From Anaerozeibacter quisquiliarum (GTDB lineage: Bacteria > Bacillota > Clostridia > Christensenellales > Aristaeellaceae), in NCBI GenBank assembly GCA_051162045.1, contig JBISDI010000020.1: DNA of 64,000 nt, one strand, 5' to 3'. Shown one piece after another: positions 7,851 to 15,284 of this stretch. The notes below the pieces were generated by a model. That model was not told the origin of the DNA. It worked only from the letters and a program-made list of their open reading frames with translations, and did not search any database. Within the stretch, counting starts at the first letter, position 1. The number at the start of each line of letters is the position of its first letter. Made by a program: the position numbers and the translations under genes.

Positions 7851-9089
7851 ATGAGCCAGGTTGTGCTTCATTCAGACCTCAACTGTTTTTACGCAGCAGT
7901 CGAGATGATGCTGGACCCATCACTTAAGGGAAAGGCGGTCGCGGTCTGCGGTTCGACGGAAAACCGACACGGGATCGTGCTTGCGAAATCCTACCCCGCG
8001 AAGGCGAAGGGCGTCAAGACAGGGCAGGCGAACTGGGAGGCGCGCCAGGCATGCCCCGGCCTGATCTGCGTCCCACCCCAGTACGATCAGTACCTGAAAT
8101 ACTCGAGGCTGGTGCGCGCGATATATGCTCGGTACGCGGACGACATCGAGCCGTTCGGCATGGACGAGGCGTGGATCTCGGTTCGCGGGTGCGGCAGCGT
8201 CCGGAAGGGCGGCCTCGAAGTGGCGGAGGAAATCCGGCAGACCGTGAAGGACGAGCTCGGGCTGTCAGTCTCCATCGGTGTGTCTTTCAGCAAAATCTTT
8301 GCCAAATTGGGGAGCGATATGAAGAAGCCGGATGCGATCACCGTGCTGCATGAGGACAACTGGCGGGAGAAAGTCTGGCCGTTGCCGGTGTCGGAACTGC
8401 TCTACGTCGGGCCGGCCACCACTAAAAAGTTGGCGCAGACGAACGTCCGAACCATCGGGGAACTGGCCCATATGGGTCCCGAAAACCTGCGCGCCAGATT
8501 TGGCAAGAACGGCGTCATGCTGTGGGCGTTCGCCAACGGGCTGGACAACGCCAAGGTCAGCCCATCCGATTACGAAGCGCCGATCAAGTCCGTGGGACAC
8601 GGCACCACCTGCGTGGTTGACCTTGACAACGAGTACGCCGTCTGGCTTGTGCTGTACGAACTGGCACAGGACGTTGGGCACCGGCTGCGGGAGAGCGAGC
8701 TGGCGGCGCGGGGCGTACAGCTGACGGTCAAGGACAAGGACTTCGGCTGGCAACAGTTTCAACTGCCGCTGAGCTTCCCTACGCAGAGCCCGCTCGAGAT
8801 GGCGCAGGCCGCGTTCGCGCTGTTCCGGGCTCGATACAACTGGTTGAAGCCGGTGCGGGCGCTTACCGTGCGCGGAATCAACCTGGTGCCGGAGAAGCGC
8901 CCCGTGCAACTGGACATGTTCGACGACGTGGTAAAGCGCGAAAGGCGCAAGGCGCTGGACGACACTATTGATGAGATCCGGCGCCGGTTCGGCTACCGGG
9001 CGATCTGCCCCGCGTCCCTCCTGGGTGATCTCAGGATGGCGCAGGACAAGTGCGAGACCGTCACGATGCCGGGCCTCATGTATATGTAA
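7851..9089 (+). CDS. Y-family (translesion) DNA polymerase
   Basis: The ATG at 7851 has GGAG about ten bases upstream and gives 412 residues. It contains the palm motif 'HSDLNCFYAAVE' with catalytic D9, the second metal pair D105-E106 in 'GMDEAW', and 'SIGVSFSKIFAKLGSDMKKP', all typical of UmuC/DinB-type polymerases. A helix-hairpin-helix region ('LYVGPATTKKLAQ') and little-finger domain follow. A beta-clamp binding motif 'QLDMF' lies near residue 353. It copies damaged templates after the SOS response. It is expressed divergently from the lysogeny repressor and carries an SOS-like operator, so it is probably induced with the prophage. Confidence 0.93.
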   Translation: MSQVVLHSDLNCFYAAVEMMLDPSLKGKAVAVCGSTENRHGIVLAKSYPAKAKGVKTGQANWEARQACPGLICVPPQYDQYLKYSRLVRAIYARYADDIEPFGMDEAWISVRGCGSVRKGGLEVAEEIRQTVKDELGLSVSIGVSFSKIFAKLGSDMKKPDAITVLHEDNWREKVWPLPVSELLYVGPATTKKLAQTNVRTIGELAHMGPENLRARFGKNGVMLWAFANGLDNAKVSPSDYEAPIKSVGHGTTCVVDLDNEYAVWLVLYELAQDVGHRLRESELAARGVQLTVKDKDFGWQQFQLPLSFPTQSPLEMAQAAFALFRARYNWLKPVRALTVRGINLVPEKRPVQLDMFDDVVKRERRKALDDTIDEIRRRFGYRAICPASLLGDLRMAQDKCETVTMPGLMYM

Positions 9090-9112
9090 TCAGGAAAAGG
9101 AAGGTATGCCCA

Positions 9113-9367
9113 ATGCGCGATCCGAACATGCTGGCAATAGCCTGCTCCTCCTGCAGAAAGCGGGCTTTCGACACGACCGCACTCCCCGAACCACCGGTAA
9201 CGATCAAGATGAAATGCCCGCAGTGCGGAATCTTGGTTTCCATCCCTCTCGTCTCGGATTCCGTTCTGTATAAGCCGCCTCACGCCTCTGAAAGAGGCAA
9301 GATTCTCAGGCTGGCGCCCGCGGGGCATGAACAGCGGCGATGGTCGCGAAAGAGCGGCCACGATTGA
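9113..9367 (+). CDS. Small zinc-ribbon protein (Com-like)
   Basis: The ATG at 9113 follows AAGGAAGG. The 84-residue product starts with a zinc ribbon: 'CSSCRKRAF' and, about 20 residues later, 'KCPQCGILVSI', so two CxxC pairs. This resembles short phage Com-like regulators. The C-terminal half is basic and low in structure. It follows the polymerase gene by 24 bases and is probably in the same transcript, ending at the hairpin at 9483-9545. DNA or RNA binding is inferred from the fold only. Confidence 0.65.
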   Translation: MRDPNMLAIACSSCRKRAFDTTALPEPPVTIKMKCPQCGILVSIPLVSDSVLYKPPHASERGKILRLAPAGHEQRRWSRKSGHD

Positions 9368-9482
9368 TTGGCAACATACCGAGCAACGGCTCCGTACAGC
9401 AGGTGAAATAGTCCTGGCCGCCCATGAGCGGCAGCGCATTGCCTGATAAGCAGGCCAATGGAGATTCTGTAGCGAGTGACCA

Positions 9483-9545
9483 AATAGCCGGATGATTGCG
9501 GGATGGGTGTTTTGCACCCGTTCCCCTTCATCCGGCTATTTTTTG
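9483..9545 (+). terminator. Large hairpin terminator after the polymerase operon
   Basis: A 13-base arm (AATAGCCGGATGA, 9483-9495) pairs with 9528-9540. A second small stem GGGTG/CACCC lies within the loop, and a T run follows at 9541-9544. Confidence 0.75.
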
Positions 9546-9880
9546 TCGGCTAAGTCCGGCGAGCGGTTCCTTTCGCTGTAGGAGCCTTACAACCTTACGG
9601 CGCGGCATTCCATCAGGGACCATCTCTGCACCTTGTACAGCCTGATCCTGCCGGGTCGCTCCCGGTCAGAAGTTCCCGATCAAGCTGGAAGACCCGCACC
9701 GCGCTTGGGAAGGCGCAGGTGCAGCCTATGAGGGAGACTCCTTCATTTTCGGGCTGCCCGTATTTGGTGCACCTTGAAATGGGCGGATTTGCTCCCTCAG
9801 CGCAAGAAAGCGTAGAGGGAGCTTCATTTTTGCCTTCTCTCGCTTTCGGAACACAAACCGACGACGAGAGGAGACAAATC
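9546..9880 (+). promoter_or_regulatory. Non-coding leader of the early operon with attenuator-like hairpin
   Basis: No gene is seen in 9368-9880 beyond the terminator just upstream. In this leader GCTCCCTC (9791-9798) pairs perfectly with GAGGGAGC (9815-9822) and a U-rich stretch follows (9823-9831), as in an intrinsic terminator. An earlier GAGGGAG (9730-9736) could pair with the same GCTCCCTC and prevent that hairpin. GAGGGAG followed by CTTCATTTT occurs in both places, so the leader holds an imperfect direct repeat. I found no convincing -35/-10 pair. Confidence 0.45.
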
Positions 9881-10429
9881 ATGAAAACCAGGAAAACACC
9901 TCTGGACAAGCGTTTGACCTATTCCTATATGGACGCCGATGGCGGCGTTGTGGCCCTCTACCCCGGCAAGGACGGCGTGACCGAGGCCGACATCAAGCGG
10001 CTGCATGCTCTTGATGACGCTGAGGTGTACCAAAACCTCAAAGCCGCCCATCGGTATATCTCTCCTGACGAGAAGGCCGTAATGACGGCGTGGCGTAAAA
10101 CACACCCTGGGGAACCCGAACCGTCCTCGTGGCAGCTTTGGAATGCTCCGCTCTCATCTGTGTACGGCGGCGAAGATGACGCCGAGGATAAGAACCAGCT
10201 TGCCCTTCGCGCGTGGGAACTCACGCGGAAGGAGGATGTCTCCCCTCGCGCCGAGAGCGTCCGGGACTTCATCGCCACCCTTCCCGAATATCAGCAGAAT
10301 CTGTACCGCTTATACTTCATTGAGGGTAAACAGCAATCTGAAATCGCTGACGAGCTCGGCAAGGGTCGTCCCGCCATTAGTCGCGCGCTAGGTCGTCTGT
10401 TCGAGTCCATCAAAGAAAACTGCAGATAA
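9881..10429 (+). CDS. Sigma-70 region 4-like phage transcription regulator
   Basis: The ATG at 9881 is preceded by GAGGAGA and gives 182 residues. The C-terminal third is a sigma region 4-type helix-turn-helix: 'FIATLPEYQQNLYRLYF' then 'GKQQSEIADELGKGRPAISR'. The N-terminal 100 residues have no recognised domain, and no region 2 is present, so it is not a full sigma factor. In clostridial prophages such proteins head the early operon and are thought to act on phage promoters. The first copy of the repeated hairpin/TTGACTGGGA element begins seven bases after its stop codon. Confidence 0.7.
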   Translation: MKTRKTPLDKRLTYSYMDADGGVVALYPGKDGVTEADIKRLHALDDAEVYQNLKAAHRYISPDEKAVMTAWRKTHPGEPEPSSWQLWNAPLSSVYGGEDDAEDKNQLALRAWELTRKEDVSPRAESVRDFIATLPEYQQNLYRLYFIEGKQQSEIADELGKGRPAISRALGRLFESIKENCR

Positions 10430-10435
10430 ACCTCC

Positions 10436-10474
10436 GGGGCGTGTAAACAACGCCCCACTTTTCTTTGACTGGGA
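10436..10474 (+). promoter_or_regulatory. Repeated hairpin/TTGACTGGGA element, copy 1
   Basis: GGGGCGT and ACGCCCC form a 7-bp stem around GTAAACA, followed by a T-rich spacer and TTGACTGGGACACGAG. Other copies are at 14739 and 57114; GTAAAC to TTGACT is exactly 16 bases in all three. The stem plus T-rich tract could terminate transcription after the sigma-like gene. Confidence 0.6.
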
Positions 10475-10513
10475 CACGAGAGGGAAAGCCCTCCAGAAAG
10501 GCAGGTGGTCAAT

Positions 10514-10720
10514 ATGACCCTCAAACATCGGATCTGCATCAACGTGACCGACGCGGACGGCAGTCGAGAACAGGTGCTCAAGGGTGGCACGCTGTCGCTG
10601 CCCAGAAAAATCGCGCGCTGGTTGTTCGGTGAGCCGACCGAGATTCTGGTGCTCACGCCCGGCCAGTCGGTGGAATCGGTGGAGATTCGAGAGATTGCGG
10701 AAGGGGGCGTGGACGCGTGA
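10514..10720 (+). CDS. Small conserved prophage protein of unknown function
   Basis: The ATG at 10514 (a GTG at 10505 is the alternative) follows AAAGGCAGG. The 68 residues begin 'MTLKHRICINVTDADG' and include 'LSLPRKIARWLFGEP'. The sequence looks like a compact beta-alpha protein. Similar short proteins occur at this position between the sigma-like and DUF2800 genes in related prophages; no function is known to me. It overlaps the next start by four bases (GTGA), so the two are translationally coupled. Confidence 0.65.
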   Translation: MTLKHRICINVTDADGSREQVLKGGTLSLPRKIARWLFGEPTEILVLTPGQSVESVEIREIAEGGVDA

Positions 10721-11031
10721 GCAGGATGAGCGAACTGGACATCTGCATCGGCGAACTGAGGACAGCGGCAAATGCCCTGAACTCGGCAGCGGTCACCCTG
10801 GAACGCCTCTTCTCCAGTCAGGAAGAAACAGAAGCGCCTGCTCCCGTAACCAAGGAGCAAGTTCGTTCCGTCCTCTCCCAGAAGAGCACGACGGGGCACA
10901 GCGCGGCGGTCAGAGCGCTGCTAATGGACTTTGGTGCAACGCAGCTGTCCGACGTCGATCCCGGCAGGTACGCCGACCTGATTCAGGCAGCGACAGCAAT
11001 CGGCACGACGGAGGTGCGGCAGGATGGGTAG
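10717..11031 (+). CDS. Small prophage protein, often mislabelled 'rRNA biogenesis protein rrp5'
   Basis: The GTG start at 10717 overlaps the previous stop. The protein is 104 residues: an N-terminal helix 'ICIGELRTAANALNSAA', a linker rich in Glu and Pro, then 'VRSVLSQKSTTGHSAAVRAL' and 'DPGRYADLIQAA'. The second half resembles the small helical Lsr2/HeH-like regions of a widespread phage family that is carried in databases under a misleading eukaryotic ribosome-biogenesis name. The role is unknown. It overlaps the DUF2800 gene by eight bases, consistent with an early DNA-metabolism operon. Confidence 0.65.
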   Translation: MSRMSELDICIGELRTAANALNSAAVTLERLFSSQEETEAPAPVTKEQVRSVLSQKSTTGHSAAVRALLMDFGATQLSDVDPGRYADLIQAATAIGTTEVRQDG

Positions 11032-12145
11032 TCACGCGCTTCTGTCCGCCTCCTCCAGTAAGCGCTGGATCGAGTGCCCACCGTCAGCGCGGATGTGCGA
11101 AGAGTACGAGGATAAAGGCAGTGATTACGCCGCCGAGGGCACCGAAGCACATGCCCTGTGCGAGTATCTGCTCAAAACCGCGCTGGGCATGCAAGCGCGA
11201 GACCCGCACCCAGCACTCATCCACTACACCGAGGAAATGCACGAGTGCGCCGAAAGCTACGTGGCATATGCGCTTGAGATCATCACTGGGATTCGGCAGA
11301 CTTGCGCCGACCCGCAGATCCTCATCGAACAGAAGCTGGACTTTAGCGAGTTTGTGCCGGGCGGGTACGGCACGGGCGACCTGCTCATTGTGGGCGACGG
11401 CACGCTGTACGTGTGCGATTACAAGCATGGCGCTGGAGTACTCGTGGAGGCGTACGGCAATCCCCAGCTTCGGCTATACGGTCTTGGGTCCTTGCTCCTC
11501 TTCGACGGCATCTACGATATCCAGACTGTCAGCATGACGATCTTCCAGCCCCGGCGCGCGAATGTCGCCACCGAGGTCCTCTCAAAAGACGACCTCTACC
11601 TCTGGGCGAACGAAGTCCTGAAACCGGCGGCGGATCGGGCTTTCAAGGGCGAGGGCGAACTGAAGTGCGGCGAGTGGTGCCGTTTCTGCAAGGCGAAAGC
11701 CGAGTGCCGGAAACGCGCCGAGCACAACATGGAACTTGCCCGACACGACTTCAAACTCCCTCCATATCTGGAGGACGACGAGATCGCCGCCATCCTCGAC
11801 AAGCTGGACGAGCTGCTGGCGTGGGCCAGCGACATCAAAGAGTACGCGCTGCAGGCAGCGCTCAGCGGCACACACTTCAACGGCTGGAAGCTGGTAGAAG
11901 GTCGGGCGAACCGCCGCTACACCGATGAACAGGCCATCGCAGACGCCGTGACCGCTGCTGGCCTCGATCCCTTTGAACACAAACTGCTGGGTCTTACGGC
12001 AATGGAGAAGCTGCTCGGCAAGAAACGCTTCAGCGAGATGCTTGGTGCTTATGTGGAACGCCCGCAAGGTAAGCCGACGCTCGCTCCCGAGACCGACAAC
12101 CGTCCGGAAATCAACAACGCGAAGACTGACTTCGCTGACGAATGA
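11024..12145 (+). CDS. DUF2800 protein, Cas4/RecB-like exonuclease
   Basis: This 373-residue protein shows 'SASSSKRWIECPPSARM' at the N-terminus, a PD-(D/E)XK core with 'GTGDLLIVGDGTLYVCDYKH', and a C-terminal cysteine cluster 'CGEWCRFCKAKAEC' suited to hold an iron-sulfur cluster. That combination is the Cas4/AddB-type nuclease fold assigned to DUF2800. It probably trims DNA ends during phage recombination or replication. The neighbouring DUF2815 ssDNA-binding protein and family A polymerase support a replication-recombination role. The length is typical of the family and all key residues appear intact. Confidence 0.85.
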   Translation: MGSHALLSASSSKRWIECPPSARMCEEYEDKGSDYAAEGTEAHALCEYLLKTALGMQARDPHPALIHYTEEMHECAESYVAYALEIITGIRQTCADPQILIEQKLDFSEFVPGGYGTGDLLIVGDGTLYVCDYKHGAGVLVEAYGNPQLRLYGLGSLLLFDGIYDIQTVSMTIFQPRRANVATEVLSKDDLYLWANEVLKPAADRAFKGEGELKCGEWCRFCKAKAECRKRAEHNMELARHDFKLPPYLEDDEIAAILDKLDELLAWASDIKEYALQAALSGTHFNGWKLVEGRANRRYTDEQAIADAVTAAGLDPFEHKLLGLTAMEKLLGKKRFSEMLGAYVERPQGKPTLAPETDNRPEINNAKTDFADE

Positions 12146-12162
12146 AAGTGAGGAACACATCC

Positions 12163-12735
12163 ATGGCAAATACGCAGAAGGCAATCAATCCCATGAAAGT
12201 CATCACCGGCAAAGACACCCGCTGGAGCTACGTCAACGCCTGGGAAGCGAAAAGCATCAATGGCGGCACGCCGAAGTACTCCGTCTCTCTGATCATCCCC
12301 AAGTCCGACACGGTCACCATTAATAAGATTCACGCGGCGATCGAGGCCGCTTACCACGACGGGGAAAGCAAGCTCAAGGGCAACGGCAAGTCTGTGCCCC
12401 CTATGTCTGCTCTCAAGAACCCGCTGCGCGACGGCGATGTGGAGCGCCCCGACGATCCCGCTTACATGGGTGCTTACTTCATCAACGCCAACTCCGCGAC
12501 CGCGCCGGGCATCGTGGATGCCGACCGCAATCCCATCCTGTCCCGCTCCGAGGTGTACAGCGGCGTGTATGGCCGGGCGAGCATCACGCTGTACGCGTTC
12601 AACTCGAACGGCAACAAGGGTATCGCCTGCGGCCTTAACAACCTCCAGAAAATCCGCGACGGCGAGCCTCTCGGCGGTCGCGCCAGCGCCGAGTCCGATT
12701 TCACGGACGATGACGACGACGATTTCCTGCGGTAA
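12163..12735 (+). CDS. DUF2815 single-stranded-DNA-binding protein
   Basis: The ATG at 12163 follows GTGAGGA by nine bases and gives 190 residues; an in-frame ATG at 12142 lacks a site. It begins 'MANTQKAINPMKVITGKDTR', contains 'PKYSVSLIIPKSD', and ends in an acidic tail of repeated Asp with 'DFLR'. DUF2815 proteins are OB-fold ssDNA-binding proteins like T7 gp2.5, whose acidic tails contact replication partners. Its place between the Cas4-like nuclease and the DNA polymerase fits this well. Confidence 0.88.
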   Translation: MANTQKAINPMKVITGKDTRWSYVNAWEAKSINGGTPKYSVSLIIPKSDTVTINKIHAAIEAAYHDGESKLKGNGKSVPPMSALKNPLRDGDVERPDDPAYMGAYFINANSATAPGIVDADRNPILSRSEVYSGVYGRASITLYAFNSNGNKGIACGLNNLQKIRDGEPLGGRASAESDFTDDDDDDFLR

Positions 12736-12795
12736 GACAAATCGGCTGGGGCGGTGGAGCGACTTCACCGCCCTTCGCCTTATGGAGGTGAAACG

Positions 12796-14736
12796 GTGAA
12801 ACGTTTGAGTGTTGACATCGAAACCTTTTCCAACGCCGATTTGAGTAAGACCGGCGTATATCGCTACGTGGAAGCACCCGATTATGCTGTGTTGCTCTTC
12901 GGCTATGCTGTGGACGACGGCGAGGTACGTGTGATCGATCTCGCTCAAGGAGAACAGATTCCTCCTGAGATCATCACCGCTCTGACGGATGAAAATGTTC
13001 AAAAATACGCCTATAATGCAAACTTTGAGCGTGTCTGTTTGTCGCGCTATCTTGGCTACCCCACTGGCGAATACCTTGACCCGACACAGTGGCGCTGTTC
13101 GATGATCTGGTCTGCGTACCTGGGGCTGCCGCTGTCCCTCGCGGGCGTTGGCGCGGCACTCGCTTTGGATAAGCAGAAACTGACAGAGGGCAAGGAACTC
13201 ATCCGATACTTCTGCCAGCCCTGTGCGCCGACCAAGGCAAACGGCGGACGCGAACGCAACCGCCCCGCCGATGCGCTGGAGAAATGGGCGATGTTCAAGG
13301 CCTACAACGCGCGGGACGTAGAGACGGAACGTGCCATTCAGGAGCGCCTCAAGCGCTTTCCCGTACCACAAGCCGTCTGGGAGGAATACTGGCTGGATCA
13401 GGAGATCAATGACCGGGGTATCCGCGTAGACATGACGCTCGTGCAGAACGCAATCCGTATGGACGAGCAGTCCCGAAGCGAACTGTCTGAAAAGATGCGC
13501 GCGCTGACGGCGCTCCAGAACCCGAACAGCGTAGCACAGATGAAAACTTGGCTTGCGAAGAACGGTCTGGAAACTGACTCGCTCGGCAAGAAGCAGGTGG
13601 CCGCGCTTCTTAAAGACGCTCCCGATGGTCTTGCGGATGTGCTTGCGCTCAGACAGCAACTGGCGAAATCCTCGGTGAAAAAATATCAAGCGATGGCAAA
13701 CACCGCTTGTTCGGACAATCGCATCCGCGGGTGTTTCCAGTTTTATGGCGCGAATCGCTCTGGTCGCTGGGCGGGCAGAAACGTGCAGTTGCAAAACCTG
13801 CCCCAGAACCACATGGACGATCTCGCGGACGCCAGAGAGATGGTGCGTGCGGGCGCGTATGAGGATCTGAAAGCCCGATATCCTTCCGCCCCCGATGTGC
13901 TTTCCGAGCTCATCCGCACGGCACTCGTACCCTATGAGGGCGGAAAGCTCATTGTCGCCGACTTCTCAGCCATCGAGGCGCGAGTCATCGCTTGGCTGGC
14001 TAGGGAGCAATGGCGGCTGGATGTGTTTAAGAAAGGCGGCGACATCTACTGTGCCAGCGCCGCCCAGATGTTTCGTGTGCCCGTGGAGAAGCACGGCAAA
14101 AACGGGCATCTGCGGCAGAAAGGAAAGATTGCGGAGCTGGCGCTCGGCTACGGCGGCTCCGTAGGCGCGCTCAAGGCAATGGGCGCGCTGGACATGGGTT
14201 TGATGGAAGACGAACTGAAGCCGCTGGTCGATGCGTGGCGTGCGGCCAATCTCAAGATCGTAAAGCTCTGGTGGGATGTGGACAGCGCCGTGATGACCGC
14301 CGTGCGCGACAGGACGATCACCAAGACGCACGGAATCACCTTTACCTGCCAATCCTCGATGCTTTTCATCACGTTGCCGTCCGGCAGACAGCTCTCCTAT
14401 GTACGGCCCCAGATCGGAACAAACCAGTTCGGTTCTCCGGCGATCACCTACATGGGCGTAAGCGGGGTCAAGAAGTGGGATCGCATTGAGTCCTACGGTC
14501 CGAAGTTCGTAGAAAACATCGTTCAGGCGATCAGCCGTGACATTCTGTGCTACGCCATGCAGACGCTGCGCTGCTGCAATATCGTGGCACACGTGCATGA
14601 CGAAATCATCATCGAGGCTGATCCTCGGGTGTCTCTGGAGGCCGTCTGCGAGCAGATGGGCAGAACTCCGCCGTGGGTACCGGGGCTGGTGCTGCGCGCG
14701 GACGGGGACGAGATGCCTTTCTACAAAAAAACTTGA
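12796..14736 (+). CDS. Phage family A DNA polymerase with 3'-5' exonuclease
   Basis: I choose the GTG at 12796, six bases after GGAGGT, giving 646 residues; the open frame extends 14 codons further upstream without a site. The N-terminus carries exonuclease motif 'LSVDIETFSNADL' and later 'YNARDVETERAI'. The polymerase motifs are A 'DFSAIEARVIAWLA' (D389), B 'RQKGKIAELALGYGG' near 439, and C 'HVHDEI' near 600. It replicates the phage genome. It is shorter than bacterial Pol I because the 5' nuclease is absent, as is usual in phages. The second copy of the repeated hairpin element starts three bases after its stop. Confidence 0.95.
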   Translation: MKRLSVDIETFSNADLSKTGVYRYVEAPDYAVLLFGYAVDDGEVRVIDLAQGEQIPPEIITALTDENVQKYAYNANFERVCLSRYLGYPTGEYLDPTQWRCSMIWSAYLGLPLSLAGVGAALALDKQKLTEGKELIRYFCQPCAPTKANGGRERNRPADALEKWAMFKAYNARDVETERAIQERLKRFPVPQAVWEEYWLDQEINDRGIRVDMTLVQNAIRMDEQSRSELSEKMRALTALQNPNSVAQMKTWLAKNGLETDSLGKKQVAALLKDAPDGLADVLALRQQLAKSSVKKYQAMANTACSDNRIRGCFQFYGANRSGRWAGRNVQLQNLPQNHMDDLADAREMVRAGAYEDLKARYPSAPDVLSELIRTALVPYEGGKLIVADFSAIEARVIAWLAREQWRLDVFKKGGDIYCASAAQMFRVPVEKHGKNGHLRQKGKIAELALGYGGSVGALKAMGALDMGLMEDELKPLVDAWRAANLKIVKLWWDVDSAVMTAVRDRTITKTHGITFTCQSSMLFITLPSGRQLSYVRPQIGTNQFGSPAITYMGVSGVKKWDRIESYGPKFVENIVQAISRDILCYAMQTLRCCNIVAHVHDEIIIEADPRVSLEAVCEQMGRTPPWVPGLVLRADGDEMPFYKKT

Positions 14737-14738
14737 TC

Positions 14739-14777
14739 CGGCGGTGTAAACTCCCGCGCCGATTCTTTTGACTGGGA
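14739..14777 (+). promoter_or_regulatory. Repeated hairpin/TTGACTGGGA element, copy 2
   Basis: CGGCG (14739-14743) pairs with CGCCG (14757-14761). GTAAAC at 14746 is followed after 16 bases by TTGACTGGGA. It separates the polymerase gene from the deoxyribosyltransferase-like gene. Confidence 0.6.
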
Positions 14778-14823
14778 TGTGAAAGGGCGACCTTTCACAT
14801 CTTTGTTTTAGGAGGTCAAGGTT

Positions 14824-14865
14824 ATGTGCTATCACCCAAGTCCCCCGGCGGAGGGAACACTATGA
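14824..14865 (+). CDS. Possible 13-residue leader peptide
   Basis: An ATG at 14824 stands after AGGAGGTCAAGGTT, the strongest ribosome binding site in the area, and opens a 13-codon frame (MCYHPSPPAEGTL) whose TGA overlaps the ATG of the next gene. This looks like a small coupled leader ORF. It could equally be chance use of a duplicated ribosome binding site, so I rate it low. Confidence 0.35.
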   Translation: MCYHPSPPAEGTL

Positions 14866-15284
14866 GCGTCAGCAAGTACAACTCGGAGGGCTACCCCGAC
14901 CCGACGGTCTTTGCAGCCTTCACCAACATCGAAGCTGAACTGCGAAAAGCCCGGTTCCGGCCGATCGTCTATGTGTGCTCCCCCTACTCCGGAGACATCG
15001 ATGCCAACATCCTGAACGCCCGGCGCTACTGCCGCTTCGTGGTTGACAGTGGCTGCATCCCCATCGCGCCGCACCTGTTGTTTCCCCAGTTCATGCAAGA
15101 TGATGACGACGCCGAGCGAGATCTGGCGTTGTTCATGGACATCGTGCTCCTTTCGAAGTGCGCGGAGCTCTGGGTGTTCGGAGACGCGATTACGAGGGGC
15201 ATGGGCATTGAGATCACGCGCGCTATGCGCAAGGGCCAGCGAATCCGGTACTTCACCAAAGAATGTGAGGAGGTGGTCACATGA
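14862..15284 (+). CDS. Nucleoside 2-deoxyribosyltransferase-like (DUF4406/DUF7768) protein
   Basis: The ATG at 14862 has GGAGGG seven bases upstream and gives 140 residues. 'VYVCSPYSGD', 'ARRYCRFVVDSGCIPIAPH', and 'LLSKCAELWVFGD' with 'GMGIEI' fit the nucleoside deoxyribosyltransferase-like Rossmann fold seen in many phages. The reaction would be base exchange or hydrolysis on deoxynucleosides, perhaps in nucleotide salvage or base modification, but the phage members have not been well tested. It overlaps the primase gene by four bases, so it belongs to the replication operon. Confidence 0.75.
   Translation: MSVSKYNSEGYPDPTVFAAFTNIEAELRKARFRPIVYVCSPYSGDIDANILNARRYCRFVVDSGCIPIAPHLLFPQFMQDDDDAERDLALFMDIVLLSKCAELWVFGDAITRGMGIEITRAMRKGQRIRYFTKECEEVVT

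Noticed and set aside
12049..13812. A 587-residue open frame on the minus strand opposite the DNA polymerase gene
   Set aside because: It is the antisense shadow of a GC-rich gene with clear polymerase motifs. It has no family signature of its own. The same reasoning excludes the long antisense frames at 13966, 15374, 18867, 32252, 36901 and 44227.
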